From Luteolibacter yonseiensis (GTDB lineage Bacteria; Verrucomicrobiota; Verrucomicrobiia; Verrucomicrobiales; Akkermansiaceae), in NCBI RefSeq assembly GCF_016595465.1, contig NZ_JAENIK010000009.1:124001-188000 (forward strand): 64,000 nt of DNA, given 5' to 3'. Below, piece by piece: positions 8,031-17,589 of this stretch (position 1 is its first letter; every line of letters begins with the position of its first letter). The notes below the pieces were generated by a model. The model did not search any database. It was not told where the DNA came from and saw only the letters and a list, made by a program, of their open reading frames with translations. A program made the translations under genes and the position numbers.

Positions 8031-8403
8031 AAACCACGAAAATCAAAAAAGACACGAGGGATCTGGGGGGGCAGGCCATCCATCTGAAAGGGGCGGCTCC
8101 GTGGACTGCGTGCAGCTTGCTGCCGCTTTCACCTGCCAGCTCGCTGGCCGGGACGGAGGTTCGAATTCATCAGGCGCGCCTCCCCTTGTGCGACAGCCTG
8201 CGGAGCAATCAATGATTCGCTGTGGTTCCGCTGTGTCAGCAAGCTGGCTACGGAAAGCGGCAGCGGGCTGCGCGCAGTCCAAAAGTCTCGCCGACTCCAG
8301 TGGTCACTTTATTTTCGGAAACTGATTTCATATCAAGCGTGCTGCCAAGCGAGGAAGGTCCATGACCCCCTCTTTTTGTGTTTTTGGTGGATTTCGTGGT
8401 TCG
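8031..8403. repeat. Outer inverted repeat with AACCACGAAA-type arms
   Basis: The left arm (8031-8060, beginning AAACCACGAAAATC) and right arm (8368-8403, ending TTTCGTGGTTCG) are imperfect reverse complements. A second pair of the same kind is at 28931-29042. The sequence between the arms encloses the 178-bp inverted element at 8103-8280. This whole 530-nt gap between rplQ and the MazG-like gene holds no convincing gene. Confidence 0.6.
8103..8280. repeat. 178-bp inverted-repeat element, copy 1
   Basis: The 44-nt arms (8103-8146 and 8237-8280) are reverse complements at 36 of 44 positions; both outer ends read GGACTGCG. The central part aligns, in reverse orientation, to the element at 25200-25384, including GCGCAGTCC and a shared CGCAGGCTG block. 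This is a dispersed non-coding repeat resembling a MITE or large REP unit. No target-site duplication or transposase is evident. Confidence 0.75.
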
Positions 8404-8463
8404 TATTCTTCCTTGCGGGATAAAATCTCGCGCTCCCCGCCGCCCGATATTACAACCCCAGCC

Positions 8464-8814
8464 ATGAGTGATTCCATCGCCGAGCTGACGGCACAGATCC
8501 AAACCTTCGTGGATGCCCGCGAGTGGCGGAAGTACCACAATGCCAAGGATCTCGCGGTGGCGATTTCCGCCGAGGCGGGTGAGCTGATGCAGCATTTCGT
8601 CTGGCAGCAGGAAGAGCAGATCGGCAAACGTCTGGAAGACCGGCGCGAGGAAATCGCCTCGGAAATCGCGGATGTGGCCATCCTGCTTTTCGAATTCGCC
8701 GACAATCTCGGACTGAAGCTCGGCGAGGTCATGCAGGCGAAGATCGCCAACAACGACCTCCGCTATCCGGTCGAGAAATCCCGTGGCAACAATCTGAAAT
8801 ATTCCGAACTGTGA
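8464..8814 (+). CDS. MazG-like nucleotide pyrophosphohydrolase
   Basis: The 116-residue protein has the all-alpha NTP pyrophosphatase pattern: EAGELMQHFVW followed by EEIASEIADVAILLFEFAD, giving the ExxE(n)ExxD metal-binding residues. The length matches single-domain dCTPase/RS21-C6-type enzymes, which clean nucleotide pools by hydrolysing (d)NTPs to NMP and pyrophosphate. I start at MSDSIAELTAQIQTF, because the in-frame sequence upstream belongs to the repeat. It overlaps rsmH by 4 nt (GTGA), so the two are probably translationally coupled. Confidence 0.88.
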   Translation: MSDSIAELTAQIQTFVDAREWRKYHNAKDLAVAISAEAGELMQHFVWQQEEQIGKRLEDRREEIASEIADVAILLFEFADNLGLKLGEVMQAKIANNDLRYPVEKSRGNNLKYSEL

Positions 8815-9839
8815 GTGAGGAAACCCCACGCCCGCCGCGCCGGAAACGCTACAGCGGAAAAAATCCCCGCCGTTTCGAGGACAAATACAAGGAACACGAT
8901 CCCGCGCGCTACGGCGACACGGTGGCGAAGGTCATCGCCTCCGGCAAGACGCCTGCGGGTTCCCACATTCCCATCATGATGGAGGAATGCCTCGCCGCGC
9001 TGGAACTGGCGGCGGGCATGACCGGTGTGGATGCGACGCTCGGCTACGGCGGCCACGCGCTCCGGATCTTGGAAAAAATCTCACCCGGCGGAAAGCTGCT
9101 GGGACTGGATGTGGATCCCATCGAACAGCCGAAAACCGAGGCCCGCCTCCGCGCCGCCGGTTATGGGGAAGACCGTTTCGAAGCGGTCAGGTCCAATTAC
9201 GCCGGGATTTCCAAGGCCCTCGCCTCGCGGGACATCGCGGCGGTGGATTTCGTTTTCGCCGACCTCGGCTGCTCTTCCATGCAGCTCGACGATCCTTCGC
9301 GCGGTTTCAGCTTCAAAACCTCCGGCCCGCTCGACATGCGCATGAATCCCAGTCGCGGCCTCTCCGCCGCCGATTGGTTGGAAAAAACCAGTGTGGAGAA
9401 ATTGGAAACCGCGCTTGTCGAAAATGCCGACGAACCCCGCGCGCAATCCCTCTCCACGGCACTCGCGGGCGGTAGGTTCCAAACCACGTCGGATTTCGCA
9501 AGGGCGATCCGTGAGGCGGTCCGTATCAGCGACGAGGAGGAGATGGATCTGACAGTCCGCCGGGTTTTCCAAGCGGTCCGGATCGCCGTGAACGAGGAAT
9601 TCACCGCGCTGGATGCCTTTCTCCGCGCGCTGCCGGACTGTTTGAAGTCCGGCGGGCGTGCCGCCATCCTCACCTTCCACTCCGGCGAGGACCGCCGCGT
9701 GAAGCAGTTTCTGAAAGCGGGCGTCCGTGACGGCCTCTACTCGGAGATCAGCGAGGGAGTCGTCCAGGCCGGACCCGAGGAACGCCGGATGAACCCGCGC
9801 AGCAGCTCCGCGAAACTCCGCTGGGCCACGCGGATGTAG
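8811..9839 (+). CDS. rsmH: 16S rRNA (cytosine-1402-N4)-methyltransferase RsmH
   Basis: The 342-residue enzyme uses SAM to methylate C1402 in the ribosomal P site. HIPIMMEECLAAL, DATLGYGGHALRIL, FVFADLGCSSMQLDDPSRGF and GRAAILTFHSGEDRRVKQF are the family signatures. A basic N-terminal extension of about 45 residues (RPPRRKRYSGKNPRRFEDKY) precedes the catalytic domain. It starts at a GTG overlapping the upstream stop. In many bacteria the gene opens the dcw cell-division cluster; here it follows a MazG-like gene instead. Confidence 0.95.
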   Translation: MSEETPRPPRRKRYSGKNPRRFEDKYKEHDPARYGDTVAKVIASGKTPAGSHIPIMMEECLAALELAAGMTGVDATLGYGGHALRILEKISPGGKLLGLDVDPIEQPKTEARLRAAGYGEDRFEAVRSNYAGISKALASRDIAAVDFVFADLGCSSMQLDDPSRGFSFKTSGPLDMRMNPSRGLSAADWLEKTSVEKLETALVENADEPRAQSLSTALAGGRFQTTSDFARAIREAVRISDEEEMDLTVRRVFQAVRIAVNEEFTALDAFLRALPDCLKSGGRAAILTFHSGEDRRVKQFLKAGVRDGLYSEISEGVVQAGPEERRMNPRSSSAKLRWATRM

Positions 9840-9867
9840 CATTTCGCGATTGAATGTTTTCACACCC

Positions 9868-12186
9868 ATGTTCGTATCCAGCAAGCACATGTTTTTCAGA
9901 ATCACGGGTCCGCTCCTCCTGATGTCCCTGCTCGCCACCGCGCAGCAAGGTGATGACAAAGGCGTGAAGATGGATCCGGTCGTCCCCGAGAAATTGATCC
10001 CGCCCAGCCCGGTGCTCACGGTGGACCAGGCGCTCAAGACGTTCGAGCTGGCTCCCGGTTTCGTCATCGAGCCCGTCGCCGCCGAGCCGCTGGTGGACAC
10101 TCCCGTCTGTCTGGACTTCGATCCCGCCGGACGCATGTGGGTCTGCGAGATGCGCGGCTACATGCCGGACATCGACGGGAAAAAGGAGTCGGATCCCCAG
10201 GGGCGCATTGTCATTCTGGAGGACACCAACGCGGACGGGAAGGCGGACAAGCGCACGGTGTTCCTGGACAAGCTGTTGCTCCCGCGTGCGATCTCGGTTT
10301 TCCAGGATGGCGTGCTTTTCATGGATGAGAAACGCCTCTGCTGGATCAAGCGGAAAGGGGACTCGCCGTCCGGAGAACCGCAGGTGATCGATACGAAGAT
10401 CATGCAGGGCGGAAACGTCGAGCACAAGCCGAACGGCCTGTTGGCGAACCTCGACAACCGTTGGTATCTCGCCAAGTCGGACCGCCGCCTGAAGCGGGCC
10501 GGAGACACGTGGGAGCTCGAGACCTCCACCTTCCGCGGCCAGTGGGGCATCGCGCGTGACGATTACGGACGGCTTTATCATAACAACAACTCCACCCTGC
10601 TTTTTGGCGACCTGCTGGCACCGGACCTCCTGCTGGGAAATCCGGACGTGAAGATGAAGGCGAAGGATTTCACCCAGCTCGGCAGCAACAGGGTCTGGCC
10701 CATCCGCGTCACTCCCGCCGTGAACCGCGCCTACATCGCCAAGGCGCATGGCTTCGACAACGACACGCTCGATCCCAAGACCTACAAGCTCATCAGCGCC
10801 ACCGCCGCGTCCGGCATGACCATCTACCGCGGGACGAATTTCCCGGCGGACTGGCAGGGCACCGCGTTCGCCACCGAACCGGTCTGCAACCTGGTCAAGG
10901 CCATCCGCATCACGGAAAAGGATGGAGTGTCGAAGGGGGAGCATCCTTTGGATGAAAAGGAATTCCTCGCCTCCACCGACGAGCGTTTCCGCCCCGTCAG
11001 CGCCTACACCGCGCCGGATGGATCGCTCTACATCGTGGACATGTACCACGGCATCATCCAGCACAACACCTACATGACCAGCTACCTGCGCAAGCAGACG
11101 CTGGATCGCGGGCTGGACGCCCCTCCCTACGGCCACGGCCGCATCTACCGGATCCGCAGCAAGATGGGGAAACTCCAACCGGTGGCGGACCTGACGAATC
11201 TCCATGGCCTCGACCTGGTCCGCGTGCTCACGAACCCGAACTCATGGCAGCGTGAGACGGCGCAGCGTCTTCTGGTCGAACGCAAGGAAGCCGCGACCAT
11301 TCCCTTTTTGGAAAAACTGGCGAAGGCGGGAACACCCGTGCAAAAGATCCACGCCTTCTGGACGCTCGAGGGCATGGGCGCGCTCAAGGCGGATTCGCTG
11401 GTGACCTCCATCCAGACGAAGGATGCCAAGCTGCAATCCTCGGCGCTCTGGGCCAGCACGCGGCTCGACGCCGCGGAACTCTCGAAGCTCGCGCCCGCGC
11501 TGGTGGCCGCTTCACCCACGGATGATGAGGTGGTTCCGTATCTCGCCCGGGCGCTCGGCCGCGTCGGCACCCCCGCCGCCTTCGCGAAGCTCGCGGATCT
11601 GCTGGCGAAAAAGTCGAAAGTTCCTTTCGTGAGGGAGGCCGCCGTTTCGGGACTGGATCAGAACGAACTCGCCTTCAAGGAAGCCGCCCTCAAGGACTCG
11701 AAAGACACCGCTCTTCTCGGCTGGCTGGACCAGGGGGCCAGGGATGCGAAGTCCAAGCCCGCCGCAAATCATCTGACGGGGGAGGCGCTCGCCTCCTTCG
11801 AACGCGGGAAAGCCCTTTTCCACGGTGAGGCCGCCTGCTTCGGCTGCCACGGTGCCGACGGTGATGGCATGCCCAACCTCGGACCTCCGCTGGATTCCTC
11901 GGAATGGGTCACCGGAAACCCCAGGAACCTCCTCAACATCCTGCTTCATGGCCTGACGGGCCCCATCACCGTCGATGGCGAATCCTACAGTCCGGAGAGC
12001 GACATGCCCGCGCTCGGCGCGAACCCCGCCATCAGCGACCAGGACCTGGCGGACATCTCCACCTACATCCGCAACGAGTGGTCTAACAAGGCCGTGCCCG
12101 TCACCCTGCCCCAGGCCAAGTACCAGCGGGACGCCACCAAGGCGCGCGGTGCCAAGCCATGGACGGCGGCGGAACTGGGCAAATGA
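9868..12186 (+). CDS. PVC-type heme-binding CxxCH protein (beta-propeller, HEAT-like, cytochrome c)
   Basis: The ~772-residue secreted protein has a signal peptide (ITGPLLLMSLLATAQQ). Its N-terminal beta-propeller-like sensor domain has FELAPGFVIEPVAAEPLV, FDPAGRMWVCEMRGY and DGKADKRTVFLDKL, as in the membrane-bound dehydrogenase family expanded in Planctomycetes and Verrucomicrobia. An Ala/Leu-rich helical repeat region (about 440-620) comes next. A C-terminal cytochrome c has CFGCH (heme attachment from about C657) and a likely Met ligand in SDMPALG. Proteins of this type are thought to act in periplasmic oxidation of sugars or alcohols; the substrate is unknown. The start is uncertain (TTG 9850, ATG 9868 or ATG 9889). 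Confidence 0.85.
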   Translation: MFVSSKHMFFRITGPLLLMSLLATAQQGDDKGVKMDPVVPEKLIPPSPVLTVDQALKTFELAPGFVIEPVAAEPLVDTPVCLDFDPAGRMWVCEMRGYMPDIDGKKESDPQGRIVILEDTNADGKADKRTVFLDKLLLPRAISVFQDGVLFMDEKRLCWIKRKGDSPSGEPQVIDTKIMQGGNVEHKPNGLLANLDNRWYLAKSDRRLKRAGDTWELETSTFRGQWGIARDDYGRLYHNNNSTLLFGDLLAPDLLLGNPDVKMKAKDFTQLGSNRVWPIRVTPAVNRAYIAKAHGFDNDTLDPKTYKLISATAASGMTIYRGTNFPADWQGTAFATEPVCNLVKAIRITEKDGVSKGEHPLDEKEFLASTDERFRPVSAYTAPDGSLYIVDMYHGIIQHNTYMTSYLRKQTLDRGLDAPPYGHGRIYRIRSKMGKLQPVADLTNLHGLDLVRVLTNPNSWQRETAQRLLVERKEAATIPFLEKLAKAGTPVQKIHAFWTLEGMGALKADSLVTSIQTKDAKLQSSALWASTRLDAAELSKLAPALVAASPTDDEVVPYLARALGRVGTPAAFAKLADLLAKKSKVPFVREAAVSGLDQNELAFKEAALKDSKDTALLGWLDQGARDAKSKPAANHLTGEALASFERGKALFHGEAACFGCHGADGDGMPNLGPPLDSSEWVTGNPRNLLNILLHGLTGPITVDGESYSPESDMPALGANPAISDQDLADISTYIRNEWSNKAVPVTLPQAKYQRDATKARGAKPWTAAELGK

Positions 12187-12315
12187 TGTTTTTTCGCCAG
12201 GTTCCATCGTCCCCACGGATGATCTAACGGCCGGGTTTGATGTTTCGGCAAACGCCCCCGAATGCGGTTTTTCCGGAATGGGAAGGCATGTGGGCATGCC
12301 GGTCGATCCGCGGGA

Positions 12316-12343
12316 TTGACAGCTGGCAATCGGTCGAGATGAT
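12316..12343 (+). promoter_or_regulatory. Candidate promoter of the first paralogue
   Basis: TTGACA (12316-12321), 16 nt, then GATGAT (12338-12343). The same arrangement with identical boxes and spacing stands before the second paralogue, and flanking bases such as GTCGAGATGAT are also conserved. Confidence 0.5.
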
Positions 12344-12407
12344 TTGAGGTAATGAATGATGTAAGGGTGCGATGGAATGCGTATCCCCGGCCTGAAACCT
12401 ATCTAAC

Positions 12408-13799
12408 ATGAAACCCTCGCTCCTCTCCCTCCGCTTCATCGCAAAGATGTTTTTCGCTGGCATGATGATGTCCTCTTCCGCCATCGCGCAGGATGTGTTG
12501 GAACACCTGCGGACCACGGCGGAAGCGGAGGTCGCCATGGCTGATGCCGAGGGGAAGCTGAAGAAAATGGATCTCGCGCAGAAATACGCGACGGCTCTGG
12601 GGAATCTGGAAAAATCGCTCGCCGCCGCGGGCGAGCTGGATGCCATCGTGCATCTGCGCGAGGAGCAGGAAGCGGTGAGGGGCACGGGCGAACCCACCCC
12701 CCATGACGACAAGCCGCTGGTGGACCTGCGCGCGAAGTATCTGAAGTCGCGCGATGACATCGATGCCGCCACCAAGGGCGCCCGCGCCCAGGTCGCCCAG
12801 GGAACCGGGAAAAAAATCAAGGAGCAGGAGGCGGTTCTGACCAAGGCGGGGAAGGTGGAGGAGGCGCTGAACCTTCGCAAGGAAGGTGAACGGCTGCTGC
12901 TCCAGCTTTCAGGCGGGAGCGCGGCGGAGACGGTGGCTTTCGCCGACGACCCGCGGGCGAACTCGCTTCCCGCCTTGAACGATCTGGAGATGATCAAGCT
13001 TCCGCCGGACAAGCCTCCCGTGGCCGACAATCCTTTCGCGATCAAGGGGGACTGGCTCACGAGCATGACCGTGCCGGTGGCGAAGCAGAAGGTCCGGGAA
13101 CCGATCATCGTCGGTCATCGTGAAAAAAACATATGGATCACCGTCGTGGTTTCTCCGAACAGCATCTGGTCGGGCGCGGAGCGTGGCAAGGTCCATCTGG
13201 CCGCGGGGACATTCATCGCCACCAAGTCCCGTTTCGAGAATCTCGAATTGGGAGCGGACCATGCGAACCGCTTTTATTTCGCGAACTGCGCGTTCACCAG
13301 CTGCAAGTTCCCGAAAGTCGGCTGGTGGCATGATGGCGGCTGGTTTTTCGCGAAGCACTATTTCGAAAATTGCCATATCAAGGGAAGCTACGCCGGACGC
13401 CTGACGGTTCAGGAGAATGGCATCCGAGCGCAGACCTGTGTGTTCGAGGATGTGGAGTTCCCCACCATCCGTTTCCAGAAACACCAACCCGCGGATTTCG
13501 TGAACGACAAGTGGCTGCGGCTCGTCAACTGCCGCTTCGTGAAATGCAAGCTGCCGCTCAGTTTCCTGCTCCTCACCCGCGATTGTGTGTTTGAGAACTG
13601 TGTCGTCTCGGAAGACATCGACAGGGGGGATGATGTCGAGATCACCAAGCCGATCCAGATCGACATGTATGTGAGCAACACCCAGATCCGGGTCAACAAG
13701 ATGCCTGCCGCGGTGACGATCAACCAGAAGAAATACAGCGATCCGAAGGTTGCCGCGGTGCCCACCGCCGCCTCCCTGACGGCGCTGATGGCGAAGTGA
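12408..13799 (+). CDS. Secreted coiled-coil / beta-helix-like protein, paralogue 1
   Basis: The 463-residue product has a signal peptide (ending SSSAIAQ, residue ~28). An alpha-helical, Glu/Lys/Ala-rich region follows to about 175 (TTAEAEVAMADAEGKLKKMD, TKAGKVEEALNLRKEGERLL), likely coiled coil. From about 235 there are repeated short strands with Cys/Asn at turns (FANCAFTSCKFP, FENCHIKG, CVFEDVEFP, LVNCRFVKCKLPL, CVFENCVV), as in right-handed parallel beta-helices. I do not recognise a named family. It may attach to a surface or polysaccharide; that is speculation. The next gene is a full-length duplicate of it. Confidence 0.75.
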   Translation: MKPSLLSLRFIAKMFFAGMMMSSSAIAQDVLEHLRTTAEAEVAMADAEGKLKKMDLAQKYATALGNLEKSLAAAGELDAIVHLREEQEAVRGTGEPTPHDDKPLVDLRAKYLKSRDDIDAATKGARAQVAQGTGKKIKEQEAVLTKAGKVEEALNLRKEGERLLLQLSGGSAAETVAFADDPRANSLPALNDLEMIKLPPDKPPVADNPFAIKGDWLTSMTVPVAKQKVREPIIVGHREKNIWITVVVSPNSIWSGAERGKVHLAAGTFIATKSRFENLELGADHANRFYFANCAFTSCKFPKVGWWHDGGWFFAKHYFENCHIKGSYAGRLTVQENGIRAQTCVFEDVEFPTIRFQKHQPADFVNDKWLRLVNCRFVKCKLPLSFLLLTRDCVFENCVVSEDIDRGDDVEITKPIQIDMYVSNTQIRVNKMPAAVTINQKKYSDPKVAAVPTAASLTALMAK

Positions 13800-13864
13800 T
13801 ACCCACCGGAACCGGCGAGGCCGGAGATGAAGCCAAAGGCTTCCACATTCTGACAGGCCCGGGA

Positions 13865-13892
13865 TTGACAGCCGACATCGCGTCGAGATGAT
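13865..13892 (+). promoter_or_regulatory. Candidate promoter of the second paralogue
   Basis: TTGACA (13865-13870), 16 nt, then GATGAT (13887-13892), matching the box arrangement before the first paralogue. The duplication therefore included the promoter. Confidence 0.5.
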
Positions 13893-13953
13893 CTTGGGCA
13901 TAATGATCAAGGAGCGATGGAACACGCCTCCGGACTCCGTAATTTACTCAAAC

Positions 13954-15315
13954 ATGAAACTCGCCCGCCCCCTCCGCTTTTTTCCGAAGACATTGCTCGC
14001 ATGCCTGATGATGTCCTCCGCCGCCATCGCACAGGATGTGTTGGAGCATCTCCGCACGACGAGTGAGGCGGAGGTCTCCATGGCGGAGGCCGAGGGCAAG
14101 CTGAAGAGGATGGATCTCGCCCAGAAGTATGCCGCGGCGCTGGGGAATCTGGAAAAATCCCTCGCCACCGCCGGCGAGCTGGACGCCATCGTCCGCCTGC
14201 GGGAGGAACAGGATTCTGTAAAAAACACCGGTGAACCCACCGCCCATGAAGACAAGGTTCTGGTCGACCTGCGGGCGAAGTATTTGAAATCGCGGGATGA
14301 GATCGACGCCGCCACGAAAACCGCACGCGACCAGGTCGTACAGGGAACGGGGAAGAAGCTCCGCGAGCAGGAAGGCATCCTGACCAAGGCCGGAAAAGTC
14401 GATGAGGCGCTGAACCTGCGCAAGGAGGGCGAGCAGCTGTTGCTCCAGTTGTCAGGTGGTTCCGCCGCCGTGACCCCTCCTCTCGCCGATGATCCCCGGG
14501 CGGGCGCCGTGAACCCGCTGCCGGTGATGGACATCCCCGAGGAGAACCCGCCGGTGCTTGAAAATCCCTTCGCCATCAAGGGGGACTGGCTGGAGAGCAT
14601 GACCATCCCGGTGACGAAGCAGAAGATCCGTGAACCCATCTATGTCGGTGACCGGAACAAGAATATCTGGGTCAATGTGGTCATCTCACCCCAGAGCGTA
14701 TGGTCCGGATCGGAGCGGGGGAAGTTCGAGCTTCATTATGCCAATGTCTTCGCATCCAAGAGCCGGTTCGAGAATCTTGAGATGAGCGGTGACGACCGCT
14801 GCCACTTTTATTTGAAAAACTGCGCCTTGATCAGTTGTGATTTTCCGAAAATCGGTTGGTGGCGGGGGCAGATGAAGCATTATTTCGAGAACTGCTACCT
14901 CAAGGGAACCCGTTCCGGGCTTTCCGCGGTGAGCAACAACGCGATCCGGGCGGAGAACTGTGTTTTCGAGGACGTGGTGTTTCCCACGATGCTTTTCCTG
15001 CAGAACCAGCCTGCGGATTATGTGAACGACAAATGGATGCGGATCGTCAACAGCCGGTTTGTGAAATGCAAGATACCCCTCAGTTTCGTGCTGCTCACCC
15101 GGGATTGCGTGTTTGAAAACTGCATCATCACGGACGAGAACAAGAAGGATGATTCCGAGATCACCAAGCCGATCCAGATCGACATGTATGTCAGCAACCT
15201 GCAGATCCGCACCAAGGTCCCGGCGGCGGTGACCCTCAACCAGAAGAAATACAGCGAGGTGAAGCCCGGCGCGATTCCCACCGCGGCCACGTTGCTGGAA
15301 ATGATGGCGAAGTGA
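13954..15315 (+). CDS. Secreted coiled-coil / beta-helix-like protein, paralogue 2
   Basis: The 453-residue product aligns along its whole length with the preceding gene: signal peptide ending MMSSAAIAQ, then an identical DVLEHLRTT, a helical region and the same Cys-rich strand repeats (LKNCALISCDFPKIGWW, FENCYLKG, CVFEDVVFP, CVFENCII). The C terminus (PIQIDMYVSN ... VTLNQKKYSEVK) is nearly identical. Sequence divergence is greatest in the linker around residue 180 and in the strand loops. The start ATG at 13954 was chosen by homology with the first copy; a longer frame upstream lies within the shared promoter region. Confidence 0.75.
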   Translation: MKLARPLRFFPKTLLACLMMSSAAIAQDVLEHLRTTSEAEVSMAEAEGKLKRMDLAQKYAAALGNLEKSLATAGELDAIVRLREEQDSVKNTGEPTAHEDKVLVDLRAKYLKSRDEIDAATKTARDQVVQGTGKKLREQEGILTKAGKVDEALNLRKEGEQLLLQLSGGSAAVTPPLADDPRAGAVNPLPVMDIPEENPPVLENPFAIKGDWLESMTIPVTKQKIREPIYVGDRNKNIWVNVVISPQSVWSGSERGKFELHYANVFASKSRFENLEMSGDDRCHFYLKNCALISCDFPKIGWWRGQMKHYFENCYLKGTRSGLSAVSNNAIRAENCVFEDVVFPTMLFLQNQPADYVNDKWMRIVNSRFVKCKIPLSFVLLTRDCVFENCIITDENKKDDSEITKPIQIDMYVSNLQIRTKVPAAVTLNQKKYSEVKPGAIPTAATLLEMMAK

Positions 15316-15328
15316 CGCGTCTTCCAGC

Positions 15329-16198
15329 TCACGCCGACCCCTGCCGCATCCGGTAGTCCCGTGGCGACATGCCGGTGGTTTTCCGGAACTGCCGGGTGAA
15401 ATAGTTGCTGTCGTTGAACCCGACGTCGAAGGCGATCTCCGTCACCCTGCGGTCGGTGTGGCGCAGGAGGTTGCAGGCGCGGGTGATGCGCTGCCCGATG
15501 ACCCATGCGAGCGGCGAGGTGCCGGTGGCGGATTGGAAAACCCTGAGGAAACTCCGCTGCGACATGTTCGCGATGGTGGCCAATTCCTCCAGATCCACCT
15601 CGCGGTGAATGTTCCGTTCCAAATGGGACATCGCCTCGCCGATGCGCAGGACGGCGCGGCCGTCCGGCGACGGACTGCGGCCGTAGCAGCGTGAGAGCAG
15701 GCCGATGATCTGCATGAACGATGCGGTGGCCATGAAACCGAATCCCGGTTCGCGGGCCTTCAGTTCCGCATCGAGGCGGTCCGCCAGTTCGATGACCTGT
15801 GCGAGTTCCTTGCCCGTCAGATGGAGGCGGCCCTTGGTGGGTTGTCTGATGTTCCGGGAAGGCTCCAGCGTGAAAAGCGCGTGATACCCGGCGACGGAAG
15901 GAAGATCCAACAACCCCATCTTCAGCTGGTTGGGCTGATAGAGGATGTTCACCAGCCGGAGGTCTTCGAGATCGCGGTACTCATGCTCGCGCTTGCCCGC
16001 GATGACGAAGACGTCGCCGGCGGTGAGTTCCCATGATTCCTGCCCGGTGACATGCAGGCACTTGCCGCCGGTGACGATGACCAGCTCGGCGAACTCATGG
16101 GCGTGCGGCTCGAAGTGTTCCTGCGGTTCACGCCGCTCGACGCTGATGGGAAATCCATCGGGGTGGAACCAGTCGTCGATTTTCAGGATGCGTTTCAC
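15329..16198 (-). CDS. AraC-family regulator with cupin sensor, probably of rhamnose genes
   Basis: The 289-residue protein starts at a GTG. The N-terminal cupin (HFEPHAHEFAELVIVTGGKC, then ELTAGDVFVIAGKREHEY) binds the effector, and the C-terminal ~100 residues hold two helix-turn-helix motifs (DLEELATIANMSQRSFLRVF and VTEIAFDVGFNDSNYFTRQF). The architecture and length match RhaS/RhaR of E. coli. It is divergent from rhaA with a 92-nt shared control region, so L-rhamnose-responsive activation of the import/isomerase genes is likely. That link is inferred from position. Confidence 0.88.
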   Translation of the reverse strand: MKRILKIDDWFHPDGFPISVERREPQEHFEPHAHEFAELVIVTGGKCLHVTGQESWELTAGDVFVIAGKREHEYRDLEDLRLVNILYQPNQLKMGLLDLPSVAGYHALFTLEPSRNIRQPTKGRLHLTGKELAQVIELADRLDAELKAREPGFGFMATASFMQIIGLLSRCYGRSPSPDGRAVLRIGEAMSHLERNIHREVDLEELATIANMSQRSFLRVFQSATGTSPLAWVIGQRITRACNLLRHTDRRVTEIAFDVGFNDSNYFTRQFRKTTGMSPRDYRMRQGSA

Positions 16199-16290
16199 TT
16201 GGCGGGATCGTGCTTGTTTTTGGCAAAACAGTGGAGGTTTTTATGCGGGAATTTCAAGCAAGCTGCCCATCCTTAATCAAACCCTGAGAA

Positions 16291-17559
16291 ATGGCAAAAT
16301 CCTCCAAGTCAGTCGCCCAGTCTTATCAACTCGCCCGAGAGCGGTACGCCGGAACCGGCGTGGATACCGAGGCCGCCATGGCCAGGCTCGCGACCGTGCC
16401 CATTTCCCTCCACTGCTGGCAGGGCGATGATGTCGGCGGATTTGAAAACACGGGCGAAGGACTCAGCGGCGGAATCGCGGTGACGGGGAATTATCCCGGC
16501 AAGGCTCGCACGCCGGACGAGCTTCGCGCGGATCTGGAAAAGGCGCTTTCACTGATTCCGGGCAGGCACCGGCTGAACCTCCATGCGTTCTACGGCGAGT
16601 TCGGCGGAAAAAAGGTGGACCGCAACGAGATCCGCCCGGAGCATTTCGCCAACTGGATCGACTGGGCGAAATCCCACGGCATGGGAATGGATTTCAACCC
16701 GACCTGTTTCGCGCATCCGAAGGCGGCGGACGGTTTCACCCTGTCCCACCCGAAGAAGGCGGTCCGCGACTTCTGGGTGGAGCACTGCATCGCATCGCGG
16801 GAGATCGGCGCGGTGATGGGCAAGGCGCTCGGTTCGCCGACCGTGACGAATGTCTGGATCCCGGACGGCTACAAGGACACTCCGGTGGACCGTCTCGCAC
16901 CCCGCCGGCGCCTGTCGGATTCGCTCGACCGCGTTTTCGCGAAGAAGCTCAATCCGAAGCACCATCTCGACGCGGTGGAGTGCAAGTTGTTCGGCATCGG
17001 CAGCGAGAGTTATGTCGTCGGCTCCCATGAGTTCTATATGGGGTATGCGATGAAGAACCAGAAGCTGCTCTGCCTCGACGCGGGCCATTTCCACCCGACG
17101 GAAGGCATCGCCGACAAGCTCGGCACGGTGCTGATGTATGTGCCGGAGATCCTGCTGCATGTCAGCCGTGGCGTGCGTTGGGACAGCGATCATGTCGTGA
17201 CGCTGGACGACGCGCTGCAATCAATCGCCGCGGAGCTGGTGAGAAACAAGCTGCTGGCCCGCACGCACATCGGGCTGGATTTCTTCGACGCCAGCATCAA
17301 CCGCATCGCCGCGTGGACCATCGGCACTCGGAACACCTTGAAGGCCCTGCTCATGGCTCTGCTGGAACCCGCCGCCCTGCACGCGGCGGAAAAGGCGGGC
17401 GACCACACCTCGCGCCTCGCCTTGTTGGAAGAAAGCAAGAGTCTGCCCTGGGGCCCGGTATGGGATGCGTATTGCGAAAGGCAGGATGTTCCGGTCGGCA
17501 CCGCGTGGCTGGACGAGGTGAAGTCCTACGAAAATACTGTGTTGGCCAAGAGAGCCTGA
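16291..17559 (+). CDS. rhaA: L-rhamnose isomerase
   Basis: The 422-residue enzyme converts L-rhamnose to L-rhamnulose in the cytoplasm. Family residues are plain: [16 protein letters not shown] near the N terminus, [36 protein letters not shown], and the metal ligands in [17 protein letters not shown] and VRWDSDHVV. The length agrees with E. coli RhaA (about 419). It is the first gene of the island; the kinase and aldolase that would complete the pathway (RhaB, RhaD or others) are not in the window. Confidence 0.97.
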   Translation: MAKSSKSVAQSYQLARERYAGTGVDTEAAMARLATVPISLHCWQGDDVGGFENTGEGLSGGIAVTGNYPGKARTPDELRADLEKALSLIPGRHRLNLHAFYGEFGGKKVDRNEIRPEHFANWIDWAKSHGMGMDFNPTCFAHPKAADGFTLSHPKKAVRDFWVEHCIASREIGAVMGKALGSPTVTNVWIPDGYKDTPVDRLAPRRRLSDSLDRVFAKKLNPKHHLDAVECKLFGIGSESYVVGSHEFYMGYAMKNQKLLCLDAGHFHPTEGIADKLGTVLMYVPEILLHVSRGVRWDSDHVVTLDDALQSIAAELVRNKLLARTHIGLDFFDASINRIAAWTIGTRNTLKALLMALLEPAALHAAEKAGDHTSRLALLEESKSLPWGPVWDAYCERQDVPVGTAWLDEVKSYENTVLAKRA

Positions 17560-17589
17560 TAAAACGCCACCAACCCGCCAACCCACGGT

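Noticed and set aside
9748..11205. 485-residue minus-strand frame opposite the heme-binding protein
   Set aside because: His/Arg/Val-rich shadow of a well-supported gene with signal peptide and CxxCH.
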